Below, in pieces: positions 8,531 through 16,376 of a stretch of DNA of 28,924 nucleotides. The position numbers were made by a program, and so were the translations under genes. Below the pieces are notes generated by a model. It worked only from the letters and a program-made list of their open reading frames with translations, was not told the origin of the DNA and made no database searches. The number at the start of each line of letters is the position of its first letter. Position 1 is the first letter of the stretch. The stretch comes from Bacteroidales bacterium (GTDB lineage Bacteria > Bacteroidota > Bacteroidia > Bacteroidales > VadinHA17). The stretch spans positions 1-28,924 of the forward strand of contig JAAZAP010000144.1 in assembly GCA_012514255.1 (NCBI GenBank). The letters are read 5' to 3'.

Positions 8531-10077
8531 GCCCTTGATTCGTTCTTGTATGGCAAAAATACAGTAAATATGCTTCCCTTCCCTGGATCGCTCTCCACTG
8601 TTACCGCCCCTCCGTGAGCGTCAGCAATAGCCTTCACGTAATTGAGGCCGAGACCGAATCCCTTGACATTATGAATATTGCCCGTTGTTTCCCGGTAAAA
8701 GCGTTCAAAGACACGGTTTTGCACAGCCTTGCTCATTCCGATGCCCCTGTCGGCCACCTCAAGGAAGAGGCCGCTCTCATTGCTGCGCGTGCTGACGGTT
8801 ATCTCCGGCGCTCCCTCAGAATACTTGTTTGCATTGTCCAGGAGATTATGGACCAGGTTGCGCAGATGCTCACTGTCACCACTGATGACACTCTTTTCAG
8901 CATCAAACCGGCGGCAGATCACTCCGCCCCTGTCGGTCACCTGTATCTCTATGGTGTCAATGGCCCCCCGGATAATATCATGAATGTCAACAGGGGAGTA
9001 CGAAAAATCCATCTCATGCTTGTCCAGGGTTGCAATCTGAAGGATGGTCTCTACCTGCCTGTTCATGCGTGAGTTCTCCTTCTTGATCATGCTGACGAAA
9101 TGACGCACCCTGTCTTCATCCGCAATGACACGGTTGTTGGCTATAGTATCGGCTGCAAGCGAGATTGTTGCCAGCGGGGTTTTAAACTCGTGTGTCATGT
9201 TGTTGATGAAATCGGCCTGCATCTCTGAAGTCTTCTTCTGTCTGATGATGAACCACAGACTCAGCGCGAAAGTGGACAGAATGATCAGCAGGAAGAGGCC
9301 GAAACCGCCCAGCATGAACCCCATCGTACCAAGTACGTAATTTGTCTTCCTGGGAAAAACCACCGAAAGGACCTCCCCTTTTCTCAGGAGTCCCTGCGCA
9401 AACATGTTAACCTTATAGGGACTGTTCAGGAAATCCTTTTTCTTCACCTTTGAATAGATGCCGTCAATGATTGAATCACCCCTGATAAGTGCAAACTCAA
9501 AGGGAGTCTCTATACCCGAGGCAGCCAGCTCACCCTGCAGGGTGTGAAGCAACTCCTCCTTGTTTACAGCCATATTCCTCTCCCATACGAACATCTCTGA
9601 TACCAGCTGGTTGCTCATGGATTGAAATTCGTACGATTGCTGTTGTACCCACCTCATGTATTCTTCCGATCCCACAACCACACTGTTGGCTATCCCCGCA
9701 TTGGCCTCCTCACGTGTCACCTTCATCCTGACAGGCGGATTGTCATTGGTTGAGACTATTATCTCCACGGAGTCATTATCAGAAACAGTCTTGCTCTCTA
9801 CGCTGAAGCTCTCTGTTGTCAGGCCGGGAGACGCTGTACGATGAATTGCCTCCGGAAGAGCCGAGTAACCCCTGATAAACATCTCATTCAGGAAATTCAT
9901 TCTACGGTTGGTTTCCATGGAATGAGCAGTATTACGCAGGCTGTTGATCACAAAGAAATCAAACTGCTCATTCTGTGCCCTGACAGAATTGCTGATCCAG
10001 GTCACCTGTACCCATACAATGGCAATAACAGAGACAACCATCAACGCAATAAGCCCGGTGAATTTCCGCATGTTCAT
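8527..10077 (-). CDS. Sensor histidine kinase (RprX-like)
   Basis: Inner-membrane sensor that phosphorylates the adjacent response regulator. Membrane segments are near residues 7-29 and 250-278 and enclose a periplasmic sensor region of about 220 residues with no domain I recognise. The cytoplasmic part has the dimerisation/H-box NNMTHEFKTPLATIS with His296, the N-box HNLLDNANKYS (Asn411/Asn415), the G1 box DRGIGM (443-448) and G2 box GFGLGL (473-478), then a normal ATPase C-terminus. Length is 516 residues. All catalytic motifs are intact. It is the first gene of the two-gene operon and diverges from a small secreted protein that may be its main target. Confidence 0.93.
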   Translation of the reverse strand: MNMRKFTGLIALMVVSVIAIVWVQVTWISNSVRAQNEQFDFFVINSLRNTAHSMETNRRMNFLNEMFIRGYSALPEAIHRTASPGLTTESFSVESKTVSDNDSVEIIVSTNDNPPVRMKVTREEANAGIANSVVVGSEEYMRWVQQQSYEFQSMSNQLVSEMFVWERNMAVNKEELLHTLQGELAASGIETPFEFALIRGDSIIDGIYSKVKKKDFLNSPYKVNMFAQGLLRKGEVLSVVFPRKTNYVLGTMGFMLGGFGLFLLIILSTFALSLWFIIRQKKTSEMQADFINNMTHEFKTPLATISLAADTIANNRVIADEDRVRHFVSMIKKENSRMNRQVETILQIATLDKHEMDFSYSPVDIHDIIRGAIDTIEIQVTDRGGVICRRFDAEKSVISGDSEHLRNLVHNLLDNANKYSEGAPEITVSTRSNESGLFLEVADRGIGMSKAVQNRVFERFYRETTGNIHNVKGFGLGLNYVKAIADAHGGAVTVESDPGKGSIFTVFLPYKNESRA

Positions 10078-10081
10078 GTCA

Positions 10082-10089
10082 CAAAATTA
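10082..10089 (-). promoter_or_regulatory. Possible -7 element of the kinase-regulator operon
   Basis: TAATTTTG on the minus strand matches TAnnTTTG. It ends only 4 bases before the annotated ATG, so the transcript would be nearly leaderless, or translation may begin at the second ATG (10071). The best TTTG lies 17 bases upstream, shorter than the usual 19-21, so this is a weak call. Confidence 0.25.
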
Positions 10090-10116
10090 TACATATAACT
10101 AATGATCAAATCCTTT

Positions 10117-10153
10117 TTAACTTTTTGTTAACCAGTTTTAACCTCACTTTAAC
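10117..10153. promoter_or_regulatory. Four phased TTAAC boxes: predicted response-regulator operator
   Basis: TTAAC starts at 10117, 10128, 10138 and 10149, spacings of 11, 10 and 11 bases. Three copies are preceded by T and one by G. One-turn direct repeats are the usual binding pattern of PhoB/OmpR regulators, and TTAACA-type repeats are known for Bacillus PhoP. The last box occupies about the -33 position of the plus-strand promoter (10175-10182), fitting activation of the secreted-protein gene. Confidence 0.6.
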
Positions 10154-10174
10154 CCCCCTGCGGATTATCTGCAC

Positions 10175-10182
10175 TATTTTTG
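10175..10182 (+). promoter_or_regulatory. -7 element of the small secreted protein gene
   Basis: TATTTTTG is a perfect TAnnTTTG, 25 bases before the ATG at 10208. No TTG/TTTG stands at the right distance; a TTAAC box (10149-10153) sits there instead, suggesting the promoter needs an activator. Confidence 0.5.
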
Positions 10183-10207
10183 TATTGGTAAAAGCGCACG
10201 CAAACAT

Positions 10208-10678
10208 ATGATGAATAAAATATCGAAAACAACAATCCTGCTTCTTGCAGCATTCCTTTTTGCGACAGTGTCAGTCTCCGCGCAGGAGACAGGGAAGATC
10301 GAAAAGAAAGTTATTGTCGTTACCGAAGAGGATGGCATCATAGTGGCGAAGGACACAACCTTTACCGATACTGACACACTGGTTTTCGAGGACGGCAACC
10401 TGGTCATCACCACCAGGGAGGGACGGAAGATCATCCGCAAACCCGGTGATGGCAGCAGGATGGTATGGGTTGGAGAACCGGGACAATTCCCCGGCCGTGC
10501 TGCGGCGTCGGGAGTAAATCCTGAAAGGAACGTGACCAGGATAAGGGATGAGAGAGAAGGAGTCTATTATAATATCTCGGTTGATGGGGTGGTAGTGACC
10601 ATAAGGGCACCGAAAGAAAAAACAAACGAGGCAGACCAGATCCTCAGTGAAGTGAAAAAGATACTGATGAAGAAATAA
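10208..10678 (+). CDS. Small secreted protein, unknown function, likely target of the adjacent two-component system
   Basis: I do not recognise the family. The 156-residue product has a signal peptide with cleavage expected after VSVSA (Ala25/Gln26), so the mature protein is about 131 residues and probably periplasmic. It is rich in alternating hydrophobic and charged residues (KKVIVVTEEDGIIVAKDTTF, TLVFEDGNLVITTREGRKII), which suggests beta strands. A Gly/Pro-rich middle and a Lys-rich helical tail (ILSEVKKILMKK) follow. It has no cysteines. The start could be ATG 10208 or the adjacent ATG 10211. It diverges from the kinase-regulator operon, with TTAAC boxes where its -33 element should be, and is followed by a strong terminator. 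A regulated envelope-stress or sensor-accessory role is inference only. Confidence 0.75.
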   Translation: MMNKISKTTILLLAAFLFATVSVSAQETGKIEKKVIVVTEEDGIIVAKDTTFTDTDTLVFEDGNLVITTREGRKIIRKPGDGSRMVWVGEPGQFPGRAAASGVNPERNVTRIRDEREGVYYNISVDGVVVTIRAPKEKTNEADQILSEVKKILMKK

Positions 10679-10695
10679 AAGCAATAGTTACCGAC

Positions 10696-10711
10696 GCTCC
10701 CGTCCGGGAGC
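10696..10711 (+). other. Small stem-loop in the 3' untranslated region
   Basis: GCTCCC (10696-10701) and GGGAGC (10706-10711) form a perfect 6-base-pair stem with a GTCC loop, 18 bases after the stop codon. No T-tract follows, so it is more likely an mRNA 3'-end structure than a terminator. Confidence 0.4.
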
Positions 10712-10756
10712 TGAACACCATCAGGTGGTTGATTTAGGTTAGTTTTGGGTTAGGTT

Positions 10757-10794
10757 GAGAGGGGATGCGGCAGAGGCATCTCCTCTCTTTTTTT
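10757..10794 (+). terminator. Rho-independent terminator
   Basis: GAGAGGGGATGC (10757-10768) pairs with GCATCTCCTCTC (10776-10787) in a 12-base-pair stem with one G-T wobble. The loop is 7 bases, and seven T residues follow (10788-10794). It ends the transcript of the small secreted protein, 78 bases after its stop. The T-tract is on the plus strand only. Confidence 0.88.
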
Positions 10795-10851
10795 CGGAAA
10801 GGATCTGATTTTGCCGCGGGAGATTACCCGTTTGCATTTAATCCCTGCCAC

Positions 10852-11538
10852 TCACACATCCGTGAAAAGCTTCCATATCTTGTCATCCGGAAGAGGCGCC
10901 TCGGTGTTTATTTCAACCTTCTTAACAGGATGAACAAAAGCTACTCTCCTGGAATGGAGAGAAATACCTCCACCATCATTGGACCTGCGCGCACCGTACT
11001 TCAGATCACCCCTGACGGGACACCCTGCTGCTGCCAGCTGGGCCCTGATCTGGTGATGCCTGCCGGTATGCAGATCAATCTCAAGAAGGTAATACCTCTC
11101 TGATCGCGCCAGGATAGTGTATGACAACGTGGCAATCTTTGATCCTTTTACCTCATTATCATACACATAAGACTTGTTCTGCTTCTCGTTCTTCTTTAGG
11201 TAATTGCTGAGTTCTCCCTCCTCGGCAGGCGGCCTGTCGGAGACAATGGCCCAGTAGGTCTTCCTGACCTCGCGACTCCTGAAGAGCTCACTCAGCCTCG
11301 TCAGGGCCTTGGATGTCCGTGCATACACAACACACCCGCTGACAGGCCTGTCAAGCCTGTGAACAACACCCAGGAAGACATCTCCCGGCTTGTTGTATTT
11401 CTCCTTGATGTATGCCCGTACCTTGTTGTCAAGCGACTCATCGCCGGTGCCGTCACCCTGCACAAGATCCGACGAGCGCTTGTTGACAATAATAATATGA
11501 TTGTCTTCATACAGAATTTCGGGGTACCCTTCTCTCAT
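10852..11538 (-). CDS. RluA-family RNA pseudouridine synthase
   Basis: Isomerises uridine to pseudouridine in rRNA or tRNA. The family signature HRLDRPVSGCVVYART is at residues 60-75, with catalytic Asp63 in RLD. LLEIDLHTGRHHQIRAQLA near residues 160-178 is the second conserved block. Length is 228 residues with no N-terminal S4 domain, as in the short RluA/RluC-like enzymes of Bacteroidetes; the target uridine cannot be assigned. The start is ATG 11538; a GTG immediately before it (11541) could serve instead. It lies downstream of panB in the same direction with about 115 bases between them, and converges on the small secreted protein gene. Confidence 0.9.
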   Translation of the reverse strand: MREGYPEILYEDNHIIIVNKRSSDLVQGDGTGDESLDNKVRAYIKEKYNKPGDVFLGVVHRLDRPVSGCVVYARTSKALTRLSELFRSREVRKTYWAIVSDRPPAEEGELSNYLKKNEKQNKSYVYDNEVKGSKIATLSYTILARSERYYLLEIDLHTGRHHQIRAQLAAAGCPVRGDLKYGARRSNDGGGISLHSRRVAFVHPVKKVEINTEAPLPDDKIWKLFTDV

Positions 11539-11622
11539 CACTTGCCAATTACCTGTTTCAGTTCCTTCTGATTATCACACTTCAGGACCTGCACTTCGGA
11601 CTTCTCACTTGGCAAACCGCAG

Positions 11623-11650
11623 ATCGTAAATCGTAAATCGAAAATCGAAA
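11623..11650. repeat. Period-7 microrepeat ATCGTAA/ATCGAAA between panB and the pseudouridine synthase
   Basis: Four tandem 7-base units: ATCGTAA twice, then ATCGAAA twice. On the minus strand they read as repeated GATTTACGATTTTC-type sequence, which resembles the intergenic repeats often seen in Bacteroidetes genomes. A 7-base inverted pair, TTGCCAA (11542-11548) and TTGGCAA (11609-11615), lies beside it. Confidence 0.75.
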
Positions 11651-11655
11651 ATCCC

Positions 11656-12471
11656 CTAATACTGTTCCTTATCATTCGGAAAAGTCCCGGACCTGACATC
11701 GGCAATATAATGATGCACAGCCCCCTTGATCTCATCATATAGATTATGATACCTCCTCAGGAACCGTGGCGAAAACTCCAGGTTTATGCCAAGCATGTCA
11801 TGCAGCACAAGCACCTGTCCGTCAACCTGTGGCCCTGCTCCTATACCAATCACAGGTATCCTGACTGATTCGGCAACCTCTCCTGCCAGGGAGGCAGGTA
11901 TCTTTTCAAGCACTACCGCAAAGCACCCGGCCTTCTCAATAATCTTTGCATCATCCTTCAGCTTCCTCGCCTCCTCCTCGTCACGGGCACGGACAACGTA
12001 TGTCCCGAACTTATGTATCGACTGCGGGGTGAGTCCCAGGTGCCCCATTACGGGTATCCCGGCAGAGAGTATCCGCTCAATGGATTCCACTATCTCCTTG
12101 CCGCCCTCGAGTTTCACCGCGCTGGCCCCGGTCTCCTTCATGATCCTTATTGCTGAGGCAAGCGCTTCGCGCGAATTACCCTGGTAAGTGCCAAAGGGCA
12201 GATCAACCACCACCAGCGCCCTCTTCACGCCCCTGACCACCGATGCGGCATGGTAGATCATGTTGTCAAGCGTTATCGGCAGCGTGGTATCAAAACCCGC
12301 CATGACATTCGATGCCGAATCCCCGACGAGGATCACATCGATGCCTGCCTCATCAAGAATCCTTGCCATCGAATAATCATATGCCGTCAGCATCGATATC
12401 TTTTCGCCCTTGAGCTTCATCTCATTAAGCACATGAGTGGTAACAATCTTAACTGTTTTCTGTACTGACAT
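11656..12471 (-). CDS. panB: 3-methyl-2-oxobutanoate hydroxymethyltransferase
   Basis: First committed step of pantothenate and coenzyme A synthesis: adds a hydroxymethyl group from methylenetetrahydrofolate to 2-oxoisovalerate. It forms a TIM barrel. [13 protein letters not shown] holds metal ligand Asp51, [11 protein letters not shown] holds Asp90, VKLEGG carries Glu122, and AVVLEKIP carries the probable catalytic Glu189. [17 protein letters not shown] and [21 protein letters not shown] are further family blocks. Its 271 residues are normal. The start is ATG 12471, divergent from dnaK. No panC or panD is visible in the window. Confidence 0.96.
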   Translation of the reverse strand: MSVQKTVKIVTTHVLNEMKLKGEKISMLTAYDYSMARILDEAGIDVILVGDSASNVMAGFDTTLPITLDNMIYHAASVVRGVKRALVVVDLPFGTYQGNSREALASAIRIMKETGASAVKLEGGKEIVESIERILSAGIPVMGHLGLTPQSIHKFGTYVVRARDEEEARKLKDDAKIIEKAGCFAVVLEKIPASLAGEVAESVRIPVIGIGAGPQVDGQVLVLHDMLGINLEFSPRFLRRYHNLYDEIKGAVHHYIADVRSGTFPNDKEQY

Positions 12472-12494
12472 CTCTCTGTGTTTTTTATCACCTG

Positions 12495-12502
12495 CAAAGC
12501 TA
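12495..12502 (-). promoter_or_regulatory. Possible -7 element of panB
   Basis: TAGCTTTG on the minus strand matches TAnnTTTG and lies 23 bases upstream of the panB ATG. No TTG at the expected upstream distance was found, so the promoter call rests on one half only. Confidence 0.35.
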
Positions 12503-12641
12503 CAAAATAAGAATGTGGAATGATATTAAAGCTGATTCTTTTGGCACAATCTGCCGTTTTGTCATAATAGTTAAAAAACGAAGTGCCGGACGGTTCACCC
12601 AACCATGACATTATTTCATAATAAAGCATGGCAGAACGCTG

Positions 12642-12656
12642 TGGCACAAACATTGT
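12642..12656 (+). promoter_or_regulatory. Sigma-54-like promoter element upstream of dnaK
   Basis: TGGCAC, five bases, TTGT matches the -24/-12 consensus TGGCAC-N5-TTGC with one mismatch at the last base. It lies 50 bases before the dnaK ATG. No TAnnTTTG element is visible in the same interval. The octamer TGGCACAA also occurs exactly 100 bases upstream (12542-12549). Confidence 0.4.
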
Positions 12657-12706
12657 CACTCTCATGGGTATTAATAAGAAAATTAAAATACAAATTCAGA
12701 ATAAAC

Positions 12707-14632
12707 ATGGGAAAAATTATCGGTATTGACTTGGGAACCACTAACTCATGCGTTTCAGTGATGGAAGGCAATGAGCCCGTGGTCATCCCCAACAGTGAAG
12801 GCAAGCGCACCACTCCCTCGGTGGTTGCATTTCTTGAGAACGGCGAACGCAAGGTGGGTGACCCTGCAAAGAGACAGGCTATCACCAATCCGCGGAAGAC
12901 CGTCTCATCTATCAAGCGCTTCATGGGAAGAAGCTTTGATGAAGTTACCAATGAGATGAAGAAGCTGACCTACGAGGTGGTACGCGGTGACAATAACACC
13001 CCCAGGGTGAAAATTGAGGACCGTAATTACTCACCCCAGGAGATCTCGGCAATAGTCCTTCAGAAGATGAAGAAGACAGCTGAAGACTATCTCGGTCAGG
13101 AAGTCACTGAAGCAGTCATTACCGTTCCGGCATACTTTAACGACTCGCAGCGTCAGGCTACCAAAGAGGCAGGTGAGATAGCAGGACTGAAGGTCAAGCG
13201 TATCATCAACGAGCCCACCGCAGCATCACTGGCATACGGCCTTGACAAGAAGGCGCATGACCTGAAGATAGCTGTCTTTGACCTCGGCGGTGGTACTTTT
13301 GATATATCCATCCTTGAGCTTGGTGACGGTGTATTTGAGGTCAAATCTACCAATGGCGATACCCATCTCGGCGGAGATGACTTTGACAATATGGTCATCG
13401 ACTGGCTGGCTGATGAGTTTCAGAAGGAAGAAGGCATTGACCTGCGTAAGGACCCGATGGCATTGCAGAGACTGAAGGAGGCTGCCGAGAAAGCCAAAAT
13501 TGAGCTCTCCAGCACCACCAGCACGGAGATCAACCTCCCCTACATCATGCCGGTCAACGGTATACCCAAGCACCTTGTCAAGACTCTGACACGCGCACAT
13601 TTTGAGAAGCTGACTGATAAGCTCATCAATTCGGTCATCGGACCGTGCCAGAAGGCACTTGATGATGCAGGAATGAAGACATCCGATATAGATGAGGTGC
13701 TGCTCGTGGGCGGATCAACACGTATCCCGGCCATACAGCAGATAGTGGAAAAATTCTTCGGCAAGGCTCCTTCAAAGGGCGTCAACCCTGACGAGGTTGT
13801 TGCAGTCGGTGCAGCCATACAGGGTGGTGTCCTCACCGGTGAGGTGAAGGATGTCCTCCTGCTCGACGTGACACCCCTGTCGCTCGGTATTGAGACCATG
13901 GGTGGCGTGATGACCAGGCTCATCGAATCGAACACCACCATCCCCACCCGCAAGACTGAGACCTTCACCACGGCCAGCGACAGCCAGCCATCAGTGGAGA
14001 TCCATGTACTGCAGGGCGAAAGGCCAATGGCCTCAGGAAATAAAACCATCGGCCGCTTCCATCTTGACGGTATACCGCCGGCACCACGCGGCATACCCCA
14101 GATAGAGGTTACATTTGATATCGACGCCAACGGCATACTGAACGTCTCTGCCAAAGATAAAGGAACTGGCAAGGAACAGAGGATACGCATAGAGGCTTCC
14201 TCGGGACTGAGTGATGATGAGATACGCCGCATGCGTGACGAAGCTAAGGCCAACGAGGCTGCCGACAAGGCCGCCAGGGAGATGGCTGACAAGGTCAACT
14301 CTGCTGACAGCATGATCTTCCAGACTGAAAAACAGCTGAAGGAGTATGGCGACAAGATCCCGACAGACAAGAAGGGACGCATAGAGAACGCCCTCGGCCA
14401 GCTTCGCGAAGCTCACAAGAACAAGGACATAACAGGTATTGACCGTGCCCTTGCCGAGATCAACGCAGCATGGCAGGCAGCTTCCGAGGATATGTACAAG
14501 CAGGCCCAGGGAGACGCCGGTCAGCAGGCCGGCCCTGACACGGGCCCGCAGTCAGAAGCCACCGGCGGCGACAACGGCGGTAAAGGCGACGACGAGCAGG
14601 TAACTGACGTCGACTTCGAGGAAGTCAAGTAA
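12707..14632 (+). CDS. dnaK: Chaperone DnaK (Hsp70)
   Basis: ATP-driven Hsp70 chaperone that folds and disaggregates cytosolic proteins with DnaJ and GrpE. The N-terminus [20 protein letters not shown] holds the first phosphate loop. [16 protein letters not shown], the second nucleotide loop, is near residue 190, and [14 protein letters not shown] near residue 335. The interdomain linker [15 protein letters not shown] joins the ATPase to the substrate-binding domain; a Gly-rich, acidic tail ends in TDVDFEEVK. At 641 residues it is full length. I start it at ATG 12707, because the open frame upstream (from 12605) has no Hsp70 similarity and overlaps the regulatory element. It is a single-gene unit closed by its own terminator; grpE and dnaJ are not adjacent. 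Confidence 0.97.
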   Translation: MGKIIGIDLGTTNSCVSVMEGNEPVVIPNSEGKRTTPSVVAFLENGERKVGDPAKRQAITNPRKTVSSIKRFMGRSFDEVTNEMKKLTYEVVRGDNNTPRVKIEDRNYSPQEISAIVLQKMKKTAEDYLGQEVTEAVITVPAYFNDSQRQATKEAGEIAGLKVKRIINEPTAASLAYGLDKKAHDLKIAVFDLGGGTFDISILELGDGVFEVKSTNGDTHLGGDDFDNMVIDWLADEFQKEEGIDLRKDPMALQRLKEAAEKAKIELSSTTSTEINLPYIMPVNGIPKHLVKTLTRAHFEKLTDKLINSVIGPCQKALDDAGMKTSDIDEVLLVGGSTRIPAIQQIVEKFFGKAPSKGVNPDEVVAVGAAIQGGVLTGEVKDVLLLDVTPLSLGIETMGGVMTRLIESNTTIPTRKTETFTTASDSQPSVEIHVLQGERPMASGNKTIGRFHLDGIPPAPRGIPQIEVTFDIDANGILNVSAKDKGTGKEQRIRIEASSGLSDDEIRRMRDEAKANEAADKAAREMADKVNSADSMIFQTEKQLKEYGDKIPTDKKGRIENALGQLREAHKNKDITGIDRALAEINAAWQAASEDMYKQAQGDAGQQAGPDTGPQSEATGGDNGGKGDDEQVTDVDFEEVK

Positions 14633-14653
14633 TCACTATATAAACCGACAGTG

Positions 14654-14690
14654 AAGGCCGCGGCAGCGAAAGCATCCGCGGCTTTCCTTT
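14654..14690 (+). terminator. Rho-independent terminator after dnaK
   Basis: AAGGCCGCGG (14654-14663) pairs with CCGCGGCTTT (14676-14685) in a 10-base-pair stem including one G-T wobble. The loop is 12 bases and the tail CCTTT is weakly T-rich. It starts 21 bases after the dnaK stop. The following 14691-14852 contains no gene that I can support. Confidence 0.7.
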
Positions 14691-14852
14691 GGTTATACCT
14701 GTACAATACTTGCCTGTAATGCATAACTAAAATTGAAGACCTTTTCTTGAGGCTAAAACGGCTTAATGATATTTTTGCCCTTTCCCTGGTAATTATCTTT
14801 ACGTCATTATTTGTCAGCAACCAGTTCTCTGATACCCCACCATTCCAACGGT

Positions 14853-16364
14853 CTATCCCCTGACCGCTTTGCCTATTGCTTCCAGGTTCGGGACTCTCAT
14901 TTCTTCATATTCACGTGAAATTACAATCCCTCCTGCACCCGCTTTCAAAGCGTTGAGAGTAGCCTGGTATACTGTTTCCGGATCATCGGGCGGACTGCCC
15001 GGCACATCAATTCCTATACCTGCAAAAATCTTAGTTTTCCCGTTGGCCGATGCCACACTCCTCCTTGTCTCACGGAAGACATAGTCAGGAGAGAAACCCT
15101 TCTCAGCCAAATCATCAACTCCCGGTTCAACATTCTTATCGTAACCAAACAGATCATAATAGAGATTAAGAGACTGCTCCAGGGATATCTCACTCAGTAA
15201 GGTTTTCCTGAACCTGTCAAGATACCAATAACGGATCCTTGGTCCCAGCACTTCATGGTAGAGGATAAGCTTGATATAATCTGACCAGGGCGCCATCTCC
15301 CCGTAGCTCATCTCGGCACGGTAAATCATATCCCAGCTTGAGGGCTGGTGATCAACATGCCAGCCTACGATTGCATCAGGCTTAATGGCTTTGATGGTTG
15401 TGTACATCCCTTTCTGGATATCCTCCCTCGATTGCCTGTAGAGGTACTCCCACGAAAGAATCTCAGGATATCTTATCAGATGGCGAAGAAAGATGGTAAA
15501 GACCCCTTCGGCAGGTGGTTCCTTCCCGGCCATCAATCCCTGCACATACTCATAAAGAAGCCTGTAACCCTCCTTTGCCCTCAGGGGATCAATCCCTGCT
15601 GCCCGGCCCCTGGCTATGCAATGTTCACAGAAACAGGCAGGCGGATCATTATTCCATGGCAGTATAATATTCATCAGGGGACCCATGCGTTCAGCGCCCC
15701 ACTGAAATCCATCAAGGTCATAACTGGAGAACATATCTGCGACAATGGCATTCCAGAAAGCGCCGTATTCGGGGTGACTCCAGCAAGCCTTCTTCCCCCT
15801 GTTTCCGTAGGAATCAACTGTCAGAACCCTGTCAAAATTTTCAATATAAAGTCCGGTGCTTTCCAGTATACGTGCAAAAACTTTCACCCCACGCTCATCG
15901 GCAGGTTTTCTCAGTTCAGCAAACAGATCACGGTCTGCAAACTCCAGTGAGGGATTCACCGGCTTGATCTTTAACGGTGTATCCCTGAAAAATGACTGAT
16001 GATGTCTTACATATACCGAAGGGACCCTGTCACGAAGATCGCGGGGGATTTTTCCATGATCGGTTGCAAGATCCCGGACCGGCTTGCCAAGTGATGAAGT
16101 ATGGAAGGCATGGCTATAGGGGAAAACTGCATTTACAGCTGCCTTCTCAACCAGCAGATCGAGACACTGGTCAATCCCTTCATCCAGCATGGTGTGCGGA
16201 CTCATCTGTATCCCGACAAAGGTACCTGCCGGTCTTGACGGGTTTCTTCCCGGCCTCAGTGGCAGATCTGCAGCAGTCTGACCCTGGATTAATTCGCCGG
16301 CGGTCCCAAGGGCTGCCAGCGAACCAAGGGTCCGGATAAACTGACGACGGCTACTGTTCGGCAT
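14853..16364 (-). CDS. Tat-exported TIM-barrel protein, putative glycoside hydrolase of unassigned family
   Basis: Residues 5-11 (SRRQFIR) followed by LGSLAALG form a twin-arginine signal, so a folded protein is probably exported to the periplasm. The 503-residue body resembles hydrolase-like TIM barrels: DLDGFQWGAERMG (about 217-228, with Glu225 as a possible catalytic acid) is followed by CFCEHCIARG (Cys244, Cys246, Cys249). Such a Cys cluster is seen in uncharacterised glycosidase-like families and may bind metal. PDAIVGWHVDHQPSSWD near 330-346 and AGAGGIVISREYEEM near the C-terminus fit late barrel strands. I cannot assign a GH family or substrate. It starts 12 bases after the S9 peptidase stop, so the two are probably co-transcribed. 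The downstream 14691-14852 shows no clear terminator on this strand. Confidence 0.75.
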   Translation of the reverse strand: MPNSSRRQFIRTLGSLAALGTAGELIQGQTAADLPLRPGRNPSRPAGTFVGIQMSPHTMLDEGIDQCLDLLVEKAAVNAVFPYSHAFHTSSLGKPVRDLATDHGKIPRDLRDRVPSVYVRHHQSFFRDTPLKIKPVNPSLEFADRDLFAELRKPADERGVKVFARILESTGLYIENFDRVLTVDSYGNRGKKACWSHPEYGAFWNAIVADMFSSYDLDGFQWGAERMGPLMNIILPWNNDPPACFCEHCIARGRAAGIDPLRAKEGYRLLYEYVQGLMAGKEPPAEGVFTIFLRHLIRYPEILSWEYLYRQSREDIQKGMYTTIKAIKPDAIVGWHVDHQPSSWDMIYRAEMSYGEMAPWSDYIKLILYHEVLGPRIRYWYLDRFRKTLLSEISLEQSLNLYYDLFGYDKNVEPGVDDLAEKGFSPDYVFRETRRSVASANGKTKIFAGIGIDVPGSPPDDPETVYQATLNALKAGAGGIVISREYEEMRVPNLEAIGKAVRG

Positions 16365-16376
16365 GGCTCAAATTTT

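Noticed and set aside
11538..11738. Small minus-strand frame with FDLRF-like peptide over the panB downstream gap
   Set aside because: It is a translation of the period-7 intergenic repeat plus the end of panB in another frame. Such peptides are common annotation artefacts in Bacteroidetes.
12605..12706. 34-codon N-terminal extension of dnaK
   Set aside because: It has no Hsp70 similarity, overlaps the sigma-54-like element, and the standard DnaK N-terminus begins at 12707.
13540..14382. Long open frame (280 codons) on the strand opposite dnaK
   Set aside because: Long antisense frames over hsp70 genes are a known consequence of their codon use. The product is Ser/Pro-rich low-complexity sequence with no domain, and dnaK itself is certain.
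15348..15950. 200-codon plus-strand frame inside the Tat-exported barrel gene
   Set aside because: Antisense to a well supported gene. Its product lacks any coherent domain.
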